Positions 35,183 through 43,717 of a DNA stretch of 64,000 nt are shown here, one piece after another. Every line of letters begins with the position of its first letter. Within the stretch, counting starts at the first letter, position 1. The translations under genes were made by a program, and so were the position numbers. Under the pieces are notes generated by a model. The model was not told the origin of the DNA. It ran no database searches and saw only the letters and a program-made list of their open reading frames with translations. The stretch lies in NCBI RefSeq assembly GCF_019977355.1, contig NZ_AP024655.1, forward strand, positions 1,922,001-1,986,000, read 5' to 3'. The stretch is from Arthrobacter sp. NicSoilB8 (GTDB lineage Bacteria; Actinomycetota; Actinomycetes; Actinomycetales; Micrococcaceae).

Positions 35183-36896
35183 TTATTCCACTGACGCGGG
35201 GGGGGGGGGGGTGGCCGGAATTAGTCGATGCCTGTTGCGGAAGAGCGTTCGGAAGTGGATCGCTCAGGAGCACGCGGTCGTAGTTGTGTGCAAATCGCGG
35301 GTCTCCAGTGCCGTTCCACCGAGAGGTGTAGGGATACGCGAAAACGGGTCGGGTCGACGTCAAACGATTCTCTTGGGAATCAAACGTGGCTCCCTCGATC
35401 ACGTCTGGGGCCTGTCCGTTCTCGACCCAGTTCATGAGTGCGGCCATCCCCTGAGCCAGTGATATGCCGGGGCCGCACCCGTGGTTGGAGTGGGAGTCGC
35501 CCGTCGAGACGAATAGTCGAGCGAACTCACGAGTGCTGTCCACACCTCCCATGGTCGCCAGGACGCGCTGGTAATAATCGAGTACATTGGAGGGAGGAAT
35601 GATCTCATCGTTCACGCTCTGCGAGATGATCAGTTTGTGGCCGCTATTGCGTAGCCCGGACAGATCCGGGTCGTCTGCCGCGAATTCTGCGAACTCGCGC
35701 GCGACTTCCTCGCAGAAATGTCCGTACGTCTCGAATGTGAGGGTTCTCCAGTCCCACTTCGGGTCGCGGGTGTACCAGATGCCGAGAGCGACTCCAAGCT
35801 CAAACGGCATCGCCGTCAGCTGTCCGTCAACTTCAGCAGTGATGGCCGTGCCGGCTGGCAGAGGCTTATCTCCCCAGAACTCAGTGCTGGGCGGGTACCC
35901 ATACCAGAGCCGTGTTCCATCTGCGGCTCGTGGTCCATCCCAGATTCTGCCCATGACGACCGCGTCGTCCTCGGTGATCGGGCCCGCCTCGGTCATTCTT
36001 CCGACGACCCGAGCCGGATCGAAGGCCCACGTGTTGAAGATGCCGATTCCGTCGTTGACCACGCCGAACTCCTGCTCTAGATCCCTCAAGGCGGCCTGGC
36101 GGAAGACGCGCATCTTCATCGCTGGCAGGTAGTTGTCGTGCTCTTTCATCACCACCGAGGGCCACAGCGTGTGTATGAGTTGCCGAGCGAAGTAGATCCC
36201 CGGATCAGCGGCCCAAATCCCGTCGTAGTCCTTTGGATACTGCTGCGCCTGCGACATGGCTTGCCTGCCGCCACCCGACGTTCCCTGGAGGTACGAATAG
36301 AGAGGGGATGCTCCGTGGATGGCCTCCGTGACCGCTTTTCCCACGACAGCGATCTCGTGCGTAGCCAAGTGCCCCCATATGCGGATCAGGTCCCAGTCGA
36401 GTTCTTGAGTTTCGGGGTCCAGTCCCCAATCGGCGAAGCGGTCGTCGCGGTTGGCTCCATCCGTCGATGCGGTGGCGAACCCGTTCCGCAAGCCCCTCGC
36501 TAAGTTCAGCAAACGCACATACGGAGGTATCAAAGCGTTTAATGCCGTTCGATTTCCGCCGCCTGCAGTGCCCAGAAACCTGCCGTTCCAGGCAAGCGGA
36601 ACCCACACCGTTATTTTCTCGACGTGTCCGCCGAGGGATTCCAGATCTATTCGCACGTCGCAGAAGCCCGGCAGGTCGGTTTCGGGCGGAAGACTCCCGA
36701 ATGGCCCCGGCGGAGGCTGATAGACGCCTCTCCGATTGATCTGGACCATAGTCACGGTCGCGCCGGGAATGCTCCGCAGCGCATCCTGGATAACGTCGGT
36801 GTTGCACCGAGACTCAGCATCTTCTGACGTAGTCAAGGCGTCAACGGGAAACCACAGTGTGGGATCGTCCGAGTGTTCTTTGGTGATACTTGACAT
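35183..36896 (-). CDS. Tannase/feruloyl esterase family hydrolase, frame disturbed at a poly-G tract
   Basis: From ATG 36896 (AGGAAGG upstream). Nucleophile motif GTSGGGRQAM with Ser about 207, an Asp candidate in SVNDEIIPPSNVLDYY and the His in GDSHSNHGCGPG, with the paired Cys (residue 31 in SRCNTD, residue 79 in GFCDVR, and the Cys next to the catalytic His) expected of PF07519. No signal peptide, so it acts inside the cell, unlike most fungal tannases. As given, a run of 14 G at 35198-35211 keeps the frame open into the downstream MFS gene; a one-base change would stop this protein at 35183. About 570 residues then result, the usual family length. Substrate unknown. Confidence 0.75.
35198..35211. 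repeat. Mononucleotide tract of 14 G (C on the coding strand)
   Basis: The tract lies at the 3' end of the tannase-like gene and is translated as consecutive Pro. Its length decides whether the protein stops at 35183 or fuses to the MFS transporter. Such tracts are prone both to slipped-strand variation and to sequencing error. Confidence 0.9.
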
Positions 36897-37315
36897 AAGA
36901 CCTTCCTAGCGACGTGACCTATTAGTGCGCGAGACATGCGCGGACAAAGCGACGCGGCGCTCTCCAGGAGACGACGTGACGCACTCGCCCGGCTCCGGAC
37001 GAGCATCATCTGGGTGTAGCCGAGGTACTCCGTCTGATGCCGGTTCCGCGGATCAGACACGACATTGTGGTTCCTCTTTCGCTAGCTACCGGGTGATCGT
37101 GCACCCGGTACCAATCATTATTAACGGCCGCGAGGAGTTATAGAACCCGCCGTCCGCTGCAGGATATCGCTCTGATCCCCCGCCTAATGGCGCCTCTCGA
37201 CGAAGTAGCACGTGATGCGGCTCCACCCGTTACATTTATCGGGTCCCCGAGGGCCGGGGATTTGGTCGCTGTGCCCGGTATGACTTCTTGCCCTGTCATT
37301 TGATGATCCGAATCT
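36897..37315. other. Intergenic region upstream of the tannase gene, with an inverted repeat
   Basis: No gene is supported here. TACCGGGTG and CACCCGGTA (37087-37095 and 37102-37110) form a perfect 9-bp-arm inverted repeat with a 6-base spacer, about 190 bases upstream of the tannase start. It is a candidate operator for the PucR-like regulator or a terminator-like hairpin. The remainder up to the IS110 remnant at 37316 shows no clear signal. Confidence 0.4.
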
Positions 37316-38327
37316 TCAATATCTGTCAAGTCGCCCTAGGACCGTGTCGTTAGGGGTGTGGAGTGCGTTCAGGGCGCGGTAGAGGTGCCGGGCGAGATAT
37401 CTCTTGAGGATGCGGCGGGTCTCTCGTGGGTTCTTGCCTTCGGCTTTCTCGCGTTCGTCATAGGCCCGGGTGACGAGGTCGCGGGCCATCCTGACGACGG
37501 TGGCCATGTGGGATTGGCTCCGGCCAGAGCGGCGAAGGCGGCCTCCGAACGTACCCTGCCCAGATGCGACCAGGCCGTGTAGACCACGGCGGCGGTCACG
37601 GTCCCGATTCCTGTTTCTTCCAGAAGCGGAGCGGCGGGGCTGGCCTCCAGGAGCTCCGTGGTGCGGGTGTGATTGTCCTTAAGCTCGGCGTCCAGCGTGG
37701 TGATGCGTTTGGCGAGCCGGACGGCCTCGGCCCGCGCAGTCGACAGGGCCAGCTCTTCGTCGCGGGCGCGCCAGTGAGATGTCTCGGTGATCTGGGTATC
37801 GGTGAGGGGCTTGCGGGCGTCGATTCCTAGGTCGACGGCCCGCGGTAGGGCGGTAAGGGCGTTGACCTTAGCGGTTCGCTCGAGCGTCATCTGCTCTCTG
37901 GCGGCGACCAGGACGCGCAGGGCGGCACGGATTCCATCGTCCTGTCGGGGGATTCGCAGATGAGCCTGGTCCAGTGGAAGAGCTGCTGCAGCGATCGCGG
38001 CCGCGTCCAGCGGATCGGATTTTCCGGCGCCCCGGCGGGCGGGTGCGTAGGCTCTGGGGGCTTCAACGACTCGGTACCCGCCCTTCCGACGGTGCCCGTG
38101 AGCAGGGCCCCGTAGCTGCCGGTGCCCTCGATGACCTACAAGGCACCGAGGTCGCCGCCCGTGCGGCGTGCGGCCCAGGCGATCGCACGGTTCCTGCCGG
38201 CGTGCGTATTCGGGAAGGCCTGGGTGCCCAGATGCTCGCCGCTGGCAGCGCTAACGGCATAGGTATGTGTGCGGGCGTGGGTGTCCACGCCGATGACGAA
38301 CGGGTGGGAGCATGCGACAGTGGTCAT
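37316..38327 (-). pseudogene. Broken IS110-family transposase
   Basis: Pieces of one DEDD-type IS110 transposase can be aligned in order on the minus strand: N-terminus from ATG 38327 (HPFVIGVDTHARTHTYAV, first Asp of the catalytic set), a middle part (VIEGTGSYGALLTGTVGRAG, then GIGTVTAAVVYTAW) and a C-terminus (RRILKRYLARHLYRALNALH). Frameshifts occur near 38,150 and between 37,890 and 38,100. A deletion of about 25 codons with a frame change follows AALAGANP near 37,515. It cannot yield active transposase. Confidence 0.8.
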
Positions 38328-39064
38328 CGCGGCCGGGGTTCCTTCCTTACAAACGGGCAGATGCTTCAGGCCGCGCGGTGCGGCCGGACGCCGGCCCGGG
38401 TGAAGGTCACTCCGAGGCATTCCTGTGATGACCCACAGTCCCTAAGGGGCTGGGCAGTCTTCTGATCAAGCCATCGAGGTGGGCCGGGCAGGCCTGGCCG
38501 CCATTCCCGTGACCGGACAATTCGGATCCAAGGCCCACGAAAGGGCCGACGGGGTGTTGAGTCACAGCCAGGAAGTGGCGTCCAGCACCAACCCTGCCAG
38601 CCAGTCCCAGACCAGCCGCATCAGGACTCACCGGGAGACGCAACTGAGGTGCGTGTCAACTAAAATTAGTTGAAGTTGCAACTAATTTAGTTCACGTAAT
38701 GAACGTTTCGTCACGGAGCGAAAGGGCTACTGATGCTTCATTGAGCAGGGGTCAAGATTTCGAGCGGACACATGTGTGGCAACCATGATGGGTCGGGACT
38801 GGCTGGCGGTAAGCCCGCACGGTCCGGAAGGCTTCCGGCAGGACGTGGAGTTGCCGCCCCCTTGTAGGGGAGCGGTAGTCATTCGGAGTTGCTTGGAAGA
38901 TGGCAAAAAGGGGGTGTGCACACTCTGGCCTCCAGATCGGGTCGTACCGGGGCCGGACTGGACCGGATGCCGCATGTTTCCATGGTTGCCCAGTTTTTGC
39001 AGGGGTTGAAATGCAGCTCGAGTCCAAGCTCGGGCACGTGTTTTCCCTGTTCGGGGGCTTGTGG
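38328..39064. other. Gene-poor stretch between the IS110 remnant and the first ArsR copy
   Basis: No supported coding sequence. Beyond the tandem operator-like sites at 38657-38692, I see only scattered short frames without family resemblance. It probably includes the outer end of the IS110 element and the sequence lost around its insertion. Confidence 0.4.
38657..38692. promoter_or_regulatory. Tandem AT-rich operator-like palindromes
   Basis: CAACTAAAATTAGTTG (38657-38672, arms CAACTAA/TTAGTTG) is followed six bases later by CAACTAATTTAGTT (38679-38692, the same half-sites with a one-base centre). Two in-phase copies about 22 bases apart resemble a MarR-family operator. They stand out sharply from the G+C-rich surroundings. 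No MarR gene is adjacent, so the site appears orphaned. Confidence 0.5.
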
Positions 39065-39424
39065 TCAGACGACGTCCGGGTCTGCCTGGCTGGCTCGTCT
39101 GAGAGTCGCCTCGTGCTCGCGTAGAACAAGTTTCATCAGGCCGGGGAAGCGGCGGTCGAGTTCTTCGCGGCGAATCCAGTTCCTGTGCCGGTTGCCCTGT
39201 GCTTCCTGTTTGATGATTCCGGACTCGCGGAGGACGCGCCAGTGCCGCGTCAGGGCCGATTTCGACACGCCGAAGTCGGAGCCGCTGCACCCGGTGCCGG
39301 GCTCCGCGGCGATGAACTCGACGATCGCGCGCCGGGTGGGATCGTTCAGCGCGAACATGACGGCGAACAGGTTGAAATCCTCCTCGGCCGGGATCGTAAG
39401 GGGATTCGCCAAGCGACTGGCCAT
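39065..39424 (-). CDS. ArsR-family repressor, copy 1
   Basis: About 119 residues from ATG 39424. The winged-helix core reads FALNDPTRRAIVEFIAAEPG, with recognition helix SKSALTRHWRVLRESGI and a wing (QGNRHRNWIRREELDRRFP). No metal-binding Cys pair is visible, so an organic inducer is likely. It is divergent from an NADP oxidoreductase gene across a 140-base region that carries two TGTACAC-type boxes. Sequence from 39134 onward is identical to the second copy at 47.8 kb, but the last ~20 residues here (LREHEATLRRASQADPDVV) differ from that copy. Confidence 0.75.
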   Translation of the reverse strand: MASRLANPLTIPAEEDFNLFAVMFALNDPTRRAIVEFIAAEPGTGCSGSDFGVSKSALTRHWRVLRESGIIKQEAQGNRHRNWIRREELDRRFPGLMKLVLREHEATLRRASQADPDVV

Positions 39425-39461
39425 GATGGCGTTCCTATCTGTCTGACTTTTACAAAGCCCG

Positions 39462-39516
39462 ATGTACACATTTGCGCGTACATGGGTTACGCTTCTTGTA
39501 CACGAATAAGTGTACA
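39462..39516. promoter_or_regulatory. Two operator boxes between ArsR and oxidoreductase genes
   Basis: Box 1 is ATGTACAC-ATTTGC-GCGTACAT (39462-39483, one mismatch) and box 2 is TGTACAC-GAATAA-GTGTACA (39497-39516, perfect). Both have a 6-base spacer and lie in the divergent promoter region. They are the natural binding sites for the adjacent ArsR-type repressor, controlling both directions. Confidence 0.65.
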
Positions 39517-39564
39517 TCCAGTCCGCACCTGTCGTGTGGGACCAAACAACAAAAGGAAACACCC

Positions 39565-40299
39565 ATGAAGATCACTGTTATCGGCGCTGGAGCTATCGGC
39601 GGCAACCTCGCACGTCGTCTCAGCGAAGCAGGACACGACGTTCTCGTCGCTGACGCCCGCGGACCGGAAGTCGTCGCTGAAGACGTCCTCGCCGCCGGCG
39701 CGCGTGCCGCCGAGGTGGACGCCGCGGTCACGGACCGCGACGCGATCGTGCTGGCGATCCCGTTCTCGGTACAGCCGGATCTCGCCGATCTCCTGGCCGG
39801 CGTGTCCAAGGACACGATCGTGGTCGACACGTCGAACTACTACCCCTACATGATGGGCCCCGTTGAGGCAGTAGACAACGGACAGGTCGAAAGCGAATGG
39901 AGCCAGGAACAGCTCGGTCGTCCCGTTGTGAAGGCGTGGAATGCAGCACTCGCCGGTACCCAGCAGACCAAGGGGCTCCCCGCGGGATCTCCTGGCCGAA
40001 TTGCAATCCCTGTCGCTGCGGACTCCGCCGAGGCTCGCGCTACGGTCATGCAGCTCGTCGACGACACCGGCTTCGACCCCTTCGACGCCGGCGTGATCGC
40101 GGACTCGTGGCGCCAGCAGCCGGGCACCCCGGCCTACTGCACCGAGCTCGGCCTTGAGGACCTCGCTAAGGCTCTGACCTCGGCCGAGAAAGACAAGGCG
40201 ACGATCACGCGTGACCGTCTCATCGAGTACTTCGGCTCTTTCGAGAAGATGCCCTCGCTCGACGAAACTGTCGCGATCAACCGCGCAGCACACAACTAG
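39565..40299 (+). CDS. F420-dependent NADP reductase-like oxidoreductase (NpdG-like), copy 1
   Basis: A 244-residue protein from ATG 39565, with AAAAGGAAA upstream. The N-terminal Rossmann motif MKITVIGAGAIGGNLARRLS binds NAD(P); further family features are AIVLAIPFSVQPDLADLL and VVDTSNYYPYMMGPVEAVD, as in NADPH-dependent F420 reductase-like proteins (COG2085). These proteins supply or recycle reduced cofactor. Its neighbours include LLM flavin monooxygenases, which need reduced flavin or F420, so a supporting redox role is plausible. It is divergent from, and presumably repressed by, the ArsR protein. Confidence 0.75.
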   Translation: MKITVIGAGAIGGNLARRLSEAGHDVLVADARGPEVVAEDVLAAGARAAEVDAAVTDRDAIVLAIPFSVQPDLADLLAGVSKDTIVVDTSNYYPYMMGPVEAVDNGQVESEWSQEQLGRPVVKAWNAALAGTQQTKGLPAGSPGRIAIPVAADSAEARATVMQLVDDTGFDPFDAGVIADSWRQQPGTPAYCTELGLEDLAKALTSAEKDKATITRDRLIEYFGSFEKMPSLDETVAINRAAHN

Positions 40300-40359
40300 C
40301 ATCTGCCAATAAAGGCCCCGCGTCAGCGGCACTGACACGTGCCCGAAGAAGAAGAGATC

Positions 40360-40518
40360 ATGACGACCATTGGCTTGATCGGGAGCGGGAACATCGGAAG
40401 TGGTGTGGCGCGCTTTGGCATCGCGGCGGCCCACCAGGTGGTGTTGAGCAACAGCCGGGAGCCCGAGACACTTGCAGGATCGTCTCCTGATCATCGAGCG
40501 GTCACGGCCGCCGATTAA
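40360..40518 (+). pseudogene. N-terminal fragment of a second NADP oxidoreductase gene
   Basis: Starts MTTIGLIGSGNIGSGVAR, a Rossmann NAD(P)-binding motif of the same COG2085 family, continues through HQVVLSNSREPETLAG and stops at TAA 40516-40518 after 52 codons. The remaining ~170 codons are absent. GAAGAAGAGA precedes the ATG, so the fragment may still be translated. Confidence 0.7.
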
Positions 40519-40701
40519 ACCTTCCCAGAAGACCGCAACCTCGCCGCCGCCCTTTGTGGCCGACGGCATCATGCCGCACTCAACACCCTGATCCGGAGCG
40601 ACCAGGCGATCCGGCGCGACCCTCGTCAAGCTAATGCCTGGGCTCTTACCTGAGTGGCCCCTCCGGAGAACCCCTAAAGAACAAGAAACGGAGCAACAAC
40701 C

Positions 40702-41463
40702 ATGTCAAGACTGAACGGCAAAGTAGCCATCATCACCGGAGCGGCCAGCGGGATCGGCCTGTCCACCGTCGAGATCTTCGCTGCAGAAGGAGCGACGGTC
40801 ATCGCCACCGACGTCTCTGAAGGCGCTCTCAACCGTGCGGTCGAGGCTGTCACCGCCACAGGTGGAAACGTCGTCGCCCGCACTCTGGACGTCAGCTCAC
40901 CGGAGTCGTGGCAGCGGGTTGTGAACGACGTCGTCACCGAGTGGGGAACCATCGATATTCTCGTCAACAATGCCGGTATTGCTATCCCGAAGGGTATCCT
41001 CGAGGCCGAGCTGGAGGACTGGAACAAAGTCCTGGCAATCAATGCGACCGGCACGTGGCTGGGAATGAAGAACGTCTTGCCCGTCATGCAGGCAGCCGGA
41101 CGCGGGTCCATCGTGAACGTGTCGTCGCTCGCCGCGATCATCTCCGGGGCTGCCGACGGCGGTGGCGCCGCATACTCCGCGTCCAAGGGCGCCGTCCGCT
41201 CCCTCACGAAACACGGCGCGCAGTGGTTTGCCAAAGACCACATCCGGGTGAACTCCGTGCACCCGGGCCCGATCTACACCAGCCTCATCCAGAACTACGG
41301 CATCACCAAGGAACAAGCAGCCGATCCGCTGAATGTGACCCTGCCGCCCCACATCGGCGAGGCCTCCGACATCGCCTACGGAATCCTCTACCTTGCCTCC
41401 GACGAAGCCAAGTTCGTCACCGGCGAAGAACTCATCATCGACGGCGGATTCGCCACCCACTAA
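40702..41463 (+). CDS. Short-chain dehydrogenase/reductase
   Basis: A 253-residue classical SDR. Cofactor motif TGAASGIG at the N-terminus with Asp after strand beta-2 (VIATDVSEG), which favours NAD(H). Structural motif NNAGIA, catalytic Ser in IVNVSSLAAI and the Tyr/Lys pair in YSASKG. The C-terminal IIDGGFATH closes the family pattern. It is a close paralogue (same length, many identical blocks) of the SDR at 53549-54310. It probably oxidises or reduces an alicyclic alcohol/ketone pair in the monooxygenase pathway; the substrate is unknown. A terminator follows at once. Confidence 0.85.
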   Translation: MSRLNGKVAIITGAASGIGLSTVEIFAAEGATVIATDVSEGALNRAVEAVTATGGNVVARTLDVSSPESWQRVVNDVVTEWGTIDILVNNAGIAIPKGILEAELEDWNKVLAINATGTWLGMKNVLPVMQAAGRGSIVNVSSLAAIISGAADGGGAAYSASKGAVRSLTKHGAQWFAKDHIRVNSVHPGPIYTSLIQNYGITKEQAADPLNVTLPPHIGEASDIAYGILYLASDEAKFVTGEELIIDGGFATH

Positions 41464-41469
41464 CCCCAA

Positions 41470-41492
41470 CCCACAGAATCTGTGGGGCTTTT
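41470..41492 (+). terminator. Rho-independent terminator after the SDR gene
   Basis: CCCACAG-AAT-CTGTGGG (41470-41486) is a perfect 7-bp stem with a 3-base loop followed by GCTTTT. It begins 7 bases past the SDR stop codon. Confidence 0.8.
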
Positions 41493-41521
41493 GAACCCGT
41501 TCGACGGGACAAAGGGGTGAA

Positions 41522-41738
41522 CGTCCAGTGGACTCCGTCGAGGGTGGGGAACCCCGTCCTTGACGTGGTCTTCGCCTGGCTTGACTGCAGCATCTGGGCC
41601 GAGCACGATGCCGGCAACCACCTCATCATCCTCGGACGAGTCCTCGAACTCGGAGCGAGCGAGAACCCCGCTCCCGCTCCGCTTCTCTACTTCCACGGGC
41701 AGTACCGAACGCAACTACCGCCTTCGGCACACAACTAG
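41522..41738 (+). pseudogene. C-terminal fragment of a flavin reductase
   Basis: Reads VQWTPSRVGNPVLDVVFAWL, DCSIWAEHDAGNHLIILGRV and APLLYFHGQYR to a stop at 41736. This matches the end of the flavin reductase (FMN-binding split barrel) family, where the conserved pattern is a Cys/Asp-Gly-His segment followed by VLEL and a terminal LLYFxGxY. There is no start or N-terminal half. These proteins feed reduced FMN to LLM-type monooxygenases, one of which starts 104 bases downstream. Confidence 0.65.
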
Positions 41739-41842
41739 CACCCATCAGGAAAGCCCGTCACCGTGGCGCCCACCCTGCTGCAGGAATCGCGTCTCTGGCT
41801 AACTGCGGCGTTTTCCACCCCACACTCAAAGAAGGAGTCATT

Positions 41843-43183
41843 GTGACCGAACGACAGATGACATTGGCCATGCAACTGGGCAACGGGTACGGAATGCAGG
41901 GCGCGGCATGGCGGGCGCCGGGTGTTGACGCCTCCAATTACGCCAACTTCGACGCGCAGGTGCGGTACGCCCAGGCCGCTGAACGGGGCAAGTTCGCGTT
42001 CCTGTTTCTGCCTGACTTCCTGGCCCAGTCCGGGGACTTGGATCACGAGGCTCCGCAACAGACCCTCGATCCCCTGATGACCGCGGCAGCCGTCGCCCGT
42101 GGTACGAGTCACATCGGTTTAGTGGCCACTGCGTCCACGACCTTCAACGAGCCGTTCAACATCGCCCGCCAGTTCAAAGCGTTGGACGTCATGAGTCACG
42201 GCCGAATGGGGTGGAACGCGGTGACCACCAGCGACCCTGGATCGGCGGCCAACTTCGGCCGCCAGATCGCTCCGCGCCCAGAGCGTTACCAGCGCGCTCA
42301 CGAGACCATTCAGATTGTGCAGGCACTCTGGGGCAGCTGGGAGGAAGACGCCTGGCTCAAAGACACTGAGAACGGTCGATTCGCCGATCCGGCCAAGATC
42401 CAGCCGGTCGATCTGCAAGGAAAGTATGTCGCCTCACGCGGCCCTCTGCCCATCCCGCCTTCGGAGCAGGGCCAGCCCGTTATTTTCTCCGCTGGCGGCG
42501 GGCAGAATGGGCTGGAGCTTGCTGGGCGTTACGCCAGCGGGGTCATCGGAGCCGTGTTCACTATCGAGGACGCTCGCGCCCAGCGCGAAGCAATCCGCGA
42601 CTCCGCTCGTCGGGCCGGCCGGGACCCCGATGAGGTGAAGTTCTTCGCTGGGGTCATGCCTGCGATCGGCGCCACCAAGCGGGCAGCCTTGGACCGCAGG
42701 GTGGCGCTGGGCGAGCAGACCTTCCCCGCCCGCGTCTCTTACCTGGGTTCCATGCTGGGCCTGGACCTGAAGGTCGATCAGCTGGACCAGCCGCTGAACC
42801 CCGCCCAACTGGCGGCAGCTCACGCCAGTCCGTTCGATCCCCGCTCTCCGCGAGCGCTGGAGATCGCCCGGGAGGGGTGGACAATCCGGGACGTGCTGGC
42901 TCACGGCGTCATCGACTACCACCCGACATCAGTTGGTCCCGCATCAGTTACCGCTGACCACATGCAGGAGTGGTTCGAAGCCGACGCCGTCGACGGCTTC
43001 TGGCTCCTCTTCGACGTCTACGAAGACGCGATCGACACCTTCGTCGACGAGGTCGTTCCTCTGCTTCAGGAGCGAGGCCTCTACCATCTGGACTACGAAG
43101 GCCCCACTCTGCGCGACAATCTTGGAGCTCACCAGCAGTACGGACTCGACCCTCGTCTGGGAAGCGGACGGTTACGACAGTAA
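41843..43183 (+). CDS. LLM-class FMN-dependent monooxygenase (NtaA/SnaA/DszA type), copy 1
   Basis: A 446-residue protein from GTG 41843 behind AGAAGGAG. Hallmarks of the nitrilotriacetate/dibenzothiophene-sulfone monooxygenase group of the luciferase-like superfamily are GRMGWNAVTTSDPGSAANFG, QFKALDVMSHGR, PPSEQGQPVIFSAGG and the C-terminal HMQEWFEADAVDGFWL. It needs reduced flavin from a separate reductase; only a reductase remnant is present just upstream. It is about 70% similar by eye to the copy at 45915. The target compound is unknown. Confidence 0.85.
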   Translation: MTERQMTLAMQLGNGYGMQGAAWRAPGVDASNYANFDAQVRYAQAAERGKFAFLFLPDFLAQSGDLDHEAPQQTLDPLMTAAAVARGTSHIGLVATASTTFNEPFNIARQFKALDVMSHGRMGWNAVTTSDPGSAANFGRQIAPRPERYQRAHETIQIVQALWGSWEEDAWLKDTENGRFADPAKIQPVDLQGKYVASRGPLPIPPSEQGQPVIFSAGGGQNGLELAGRYASGVIGAVFTIEDARAQREAIRDSARRAGRDPDEVKFFAGVMPAIGATKRAALDRRVALGEQTFPARVSYLGSMLGLDLKVDQLDQPLNPAQLAAAHASPFDPRSPRALEIAREGWTIRDVLAHGVIDYHPTSVGPASVTADHMQEWFEADAVDGFWLLFDVYEDAIDTFVDEVVPLLQERGLYHLDYEGPTLRDNLGAHQQYGLDPRLGSGRLRQ

Positions 43184-43717
43184 ACGAACACCGGACAGTG
43201 AACGCAGAACGAAGGAAGACGCTGAAGATCCGCGATCTCGACTCCCTGTTACTGCTGTGGCTCCTGCCATGAGCGGAGTAACGGTCTCCGGGCCACGCGA
43301 ATTGGCGACCTTGGCCTCGTGCCCAGCCTCGCTGGGTTTGAATGCCAGTGTTGCGTCGAGACCTTCCAGCGGGGTCAAGGTCAAATCGGAACCCAACCGG
43401 AGACTCGACGCACTTGCCGGTCGAAATCAGTCTTCATAAATGGACGCTTCGTTTGACCTTCTCATTGGTGAGAAGGTTGCACGATGGGTAGGTGAGTTCG
43501 CCATCCCTGCAGATTTTCTTTGCCCAACCCCACCTGCTAATTGTCGAGGCTCCAAGGCCTTCAGGCCCTGGCGCCGCAGGAATTCGTCCCGTGCGCCTGA
43601 GCACATGCAGCGCAAAGTCAGCCCGACGCTTCCGCCTCCCGGTCGGCTCCGAACGGGCAAGCGCAATCGTTCAGCTGATCCCGGCTGTCCGCAACATTTC
43701 ACTCATAGGAGATCTTC
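43184..43717. other. Intergenic region before the DHA2 exporter, with an inverted repeat
   Basis: I see no gene in these ~530 bases. ACCTTCTCA-TTGG-TGAGAAGGT (43456-43477) is a perfect 9-bp-arm inverted repeat, 240 bases upstream of the exporter start. It may be an operator or a small terminator. The rest holds no recognised protein fragment. Confidence 0.4.

Larger units (their letters stand above)
39134..40309. repeat. 1,176-bp direct repeat, copy 1
   Basis: Apparently base-for-base identical to 47847-49022, at a constant offset of 8,713. It spans most of the ArsR gene, the shared regulatory region and the whole NADP oxidoreductase gene. It ends at ATCTGCCAA just past that stop codon. Identity in all reading frames on both strands indicates a very recent duplication or gene conversion. 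Confidence 0.9.

Noticed and set aside
33777-36896. One 1039-aa fusion of tannase-like hydrolase and MFS transporter
   Set aside because: The join is at a 14-G tract, the MFS part has its own ATG with a perfect ribosome site, and a one-base change restores a stop at 35183. Two proteins are far more likely.
38776-39009. A 77-codon frame before the first ArsR copy
   Set aside because: No ribosome site, no recognised family, and an odd Cys/Pro/Trp-rich composition typical of chance frames in this base composition.
39472-40299. A 275-aa oxidoreductase starting at 39472
   Set aside because: The extension covers the operator boxes. ATG 39565 starts exactly at the Rossmann motif and has a good ribosome site.
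39487-40629. A long minus-strand frame (380 codons) opposite the oxidoreductase gene, also seen in copy 2
   Set aside because: It is the mirror of a high-G+C gene. It has no family resemblance and no start signal, and its identity between copies is explained by the DNA repeat.
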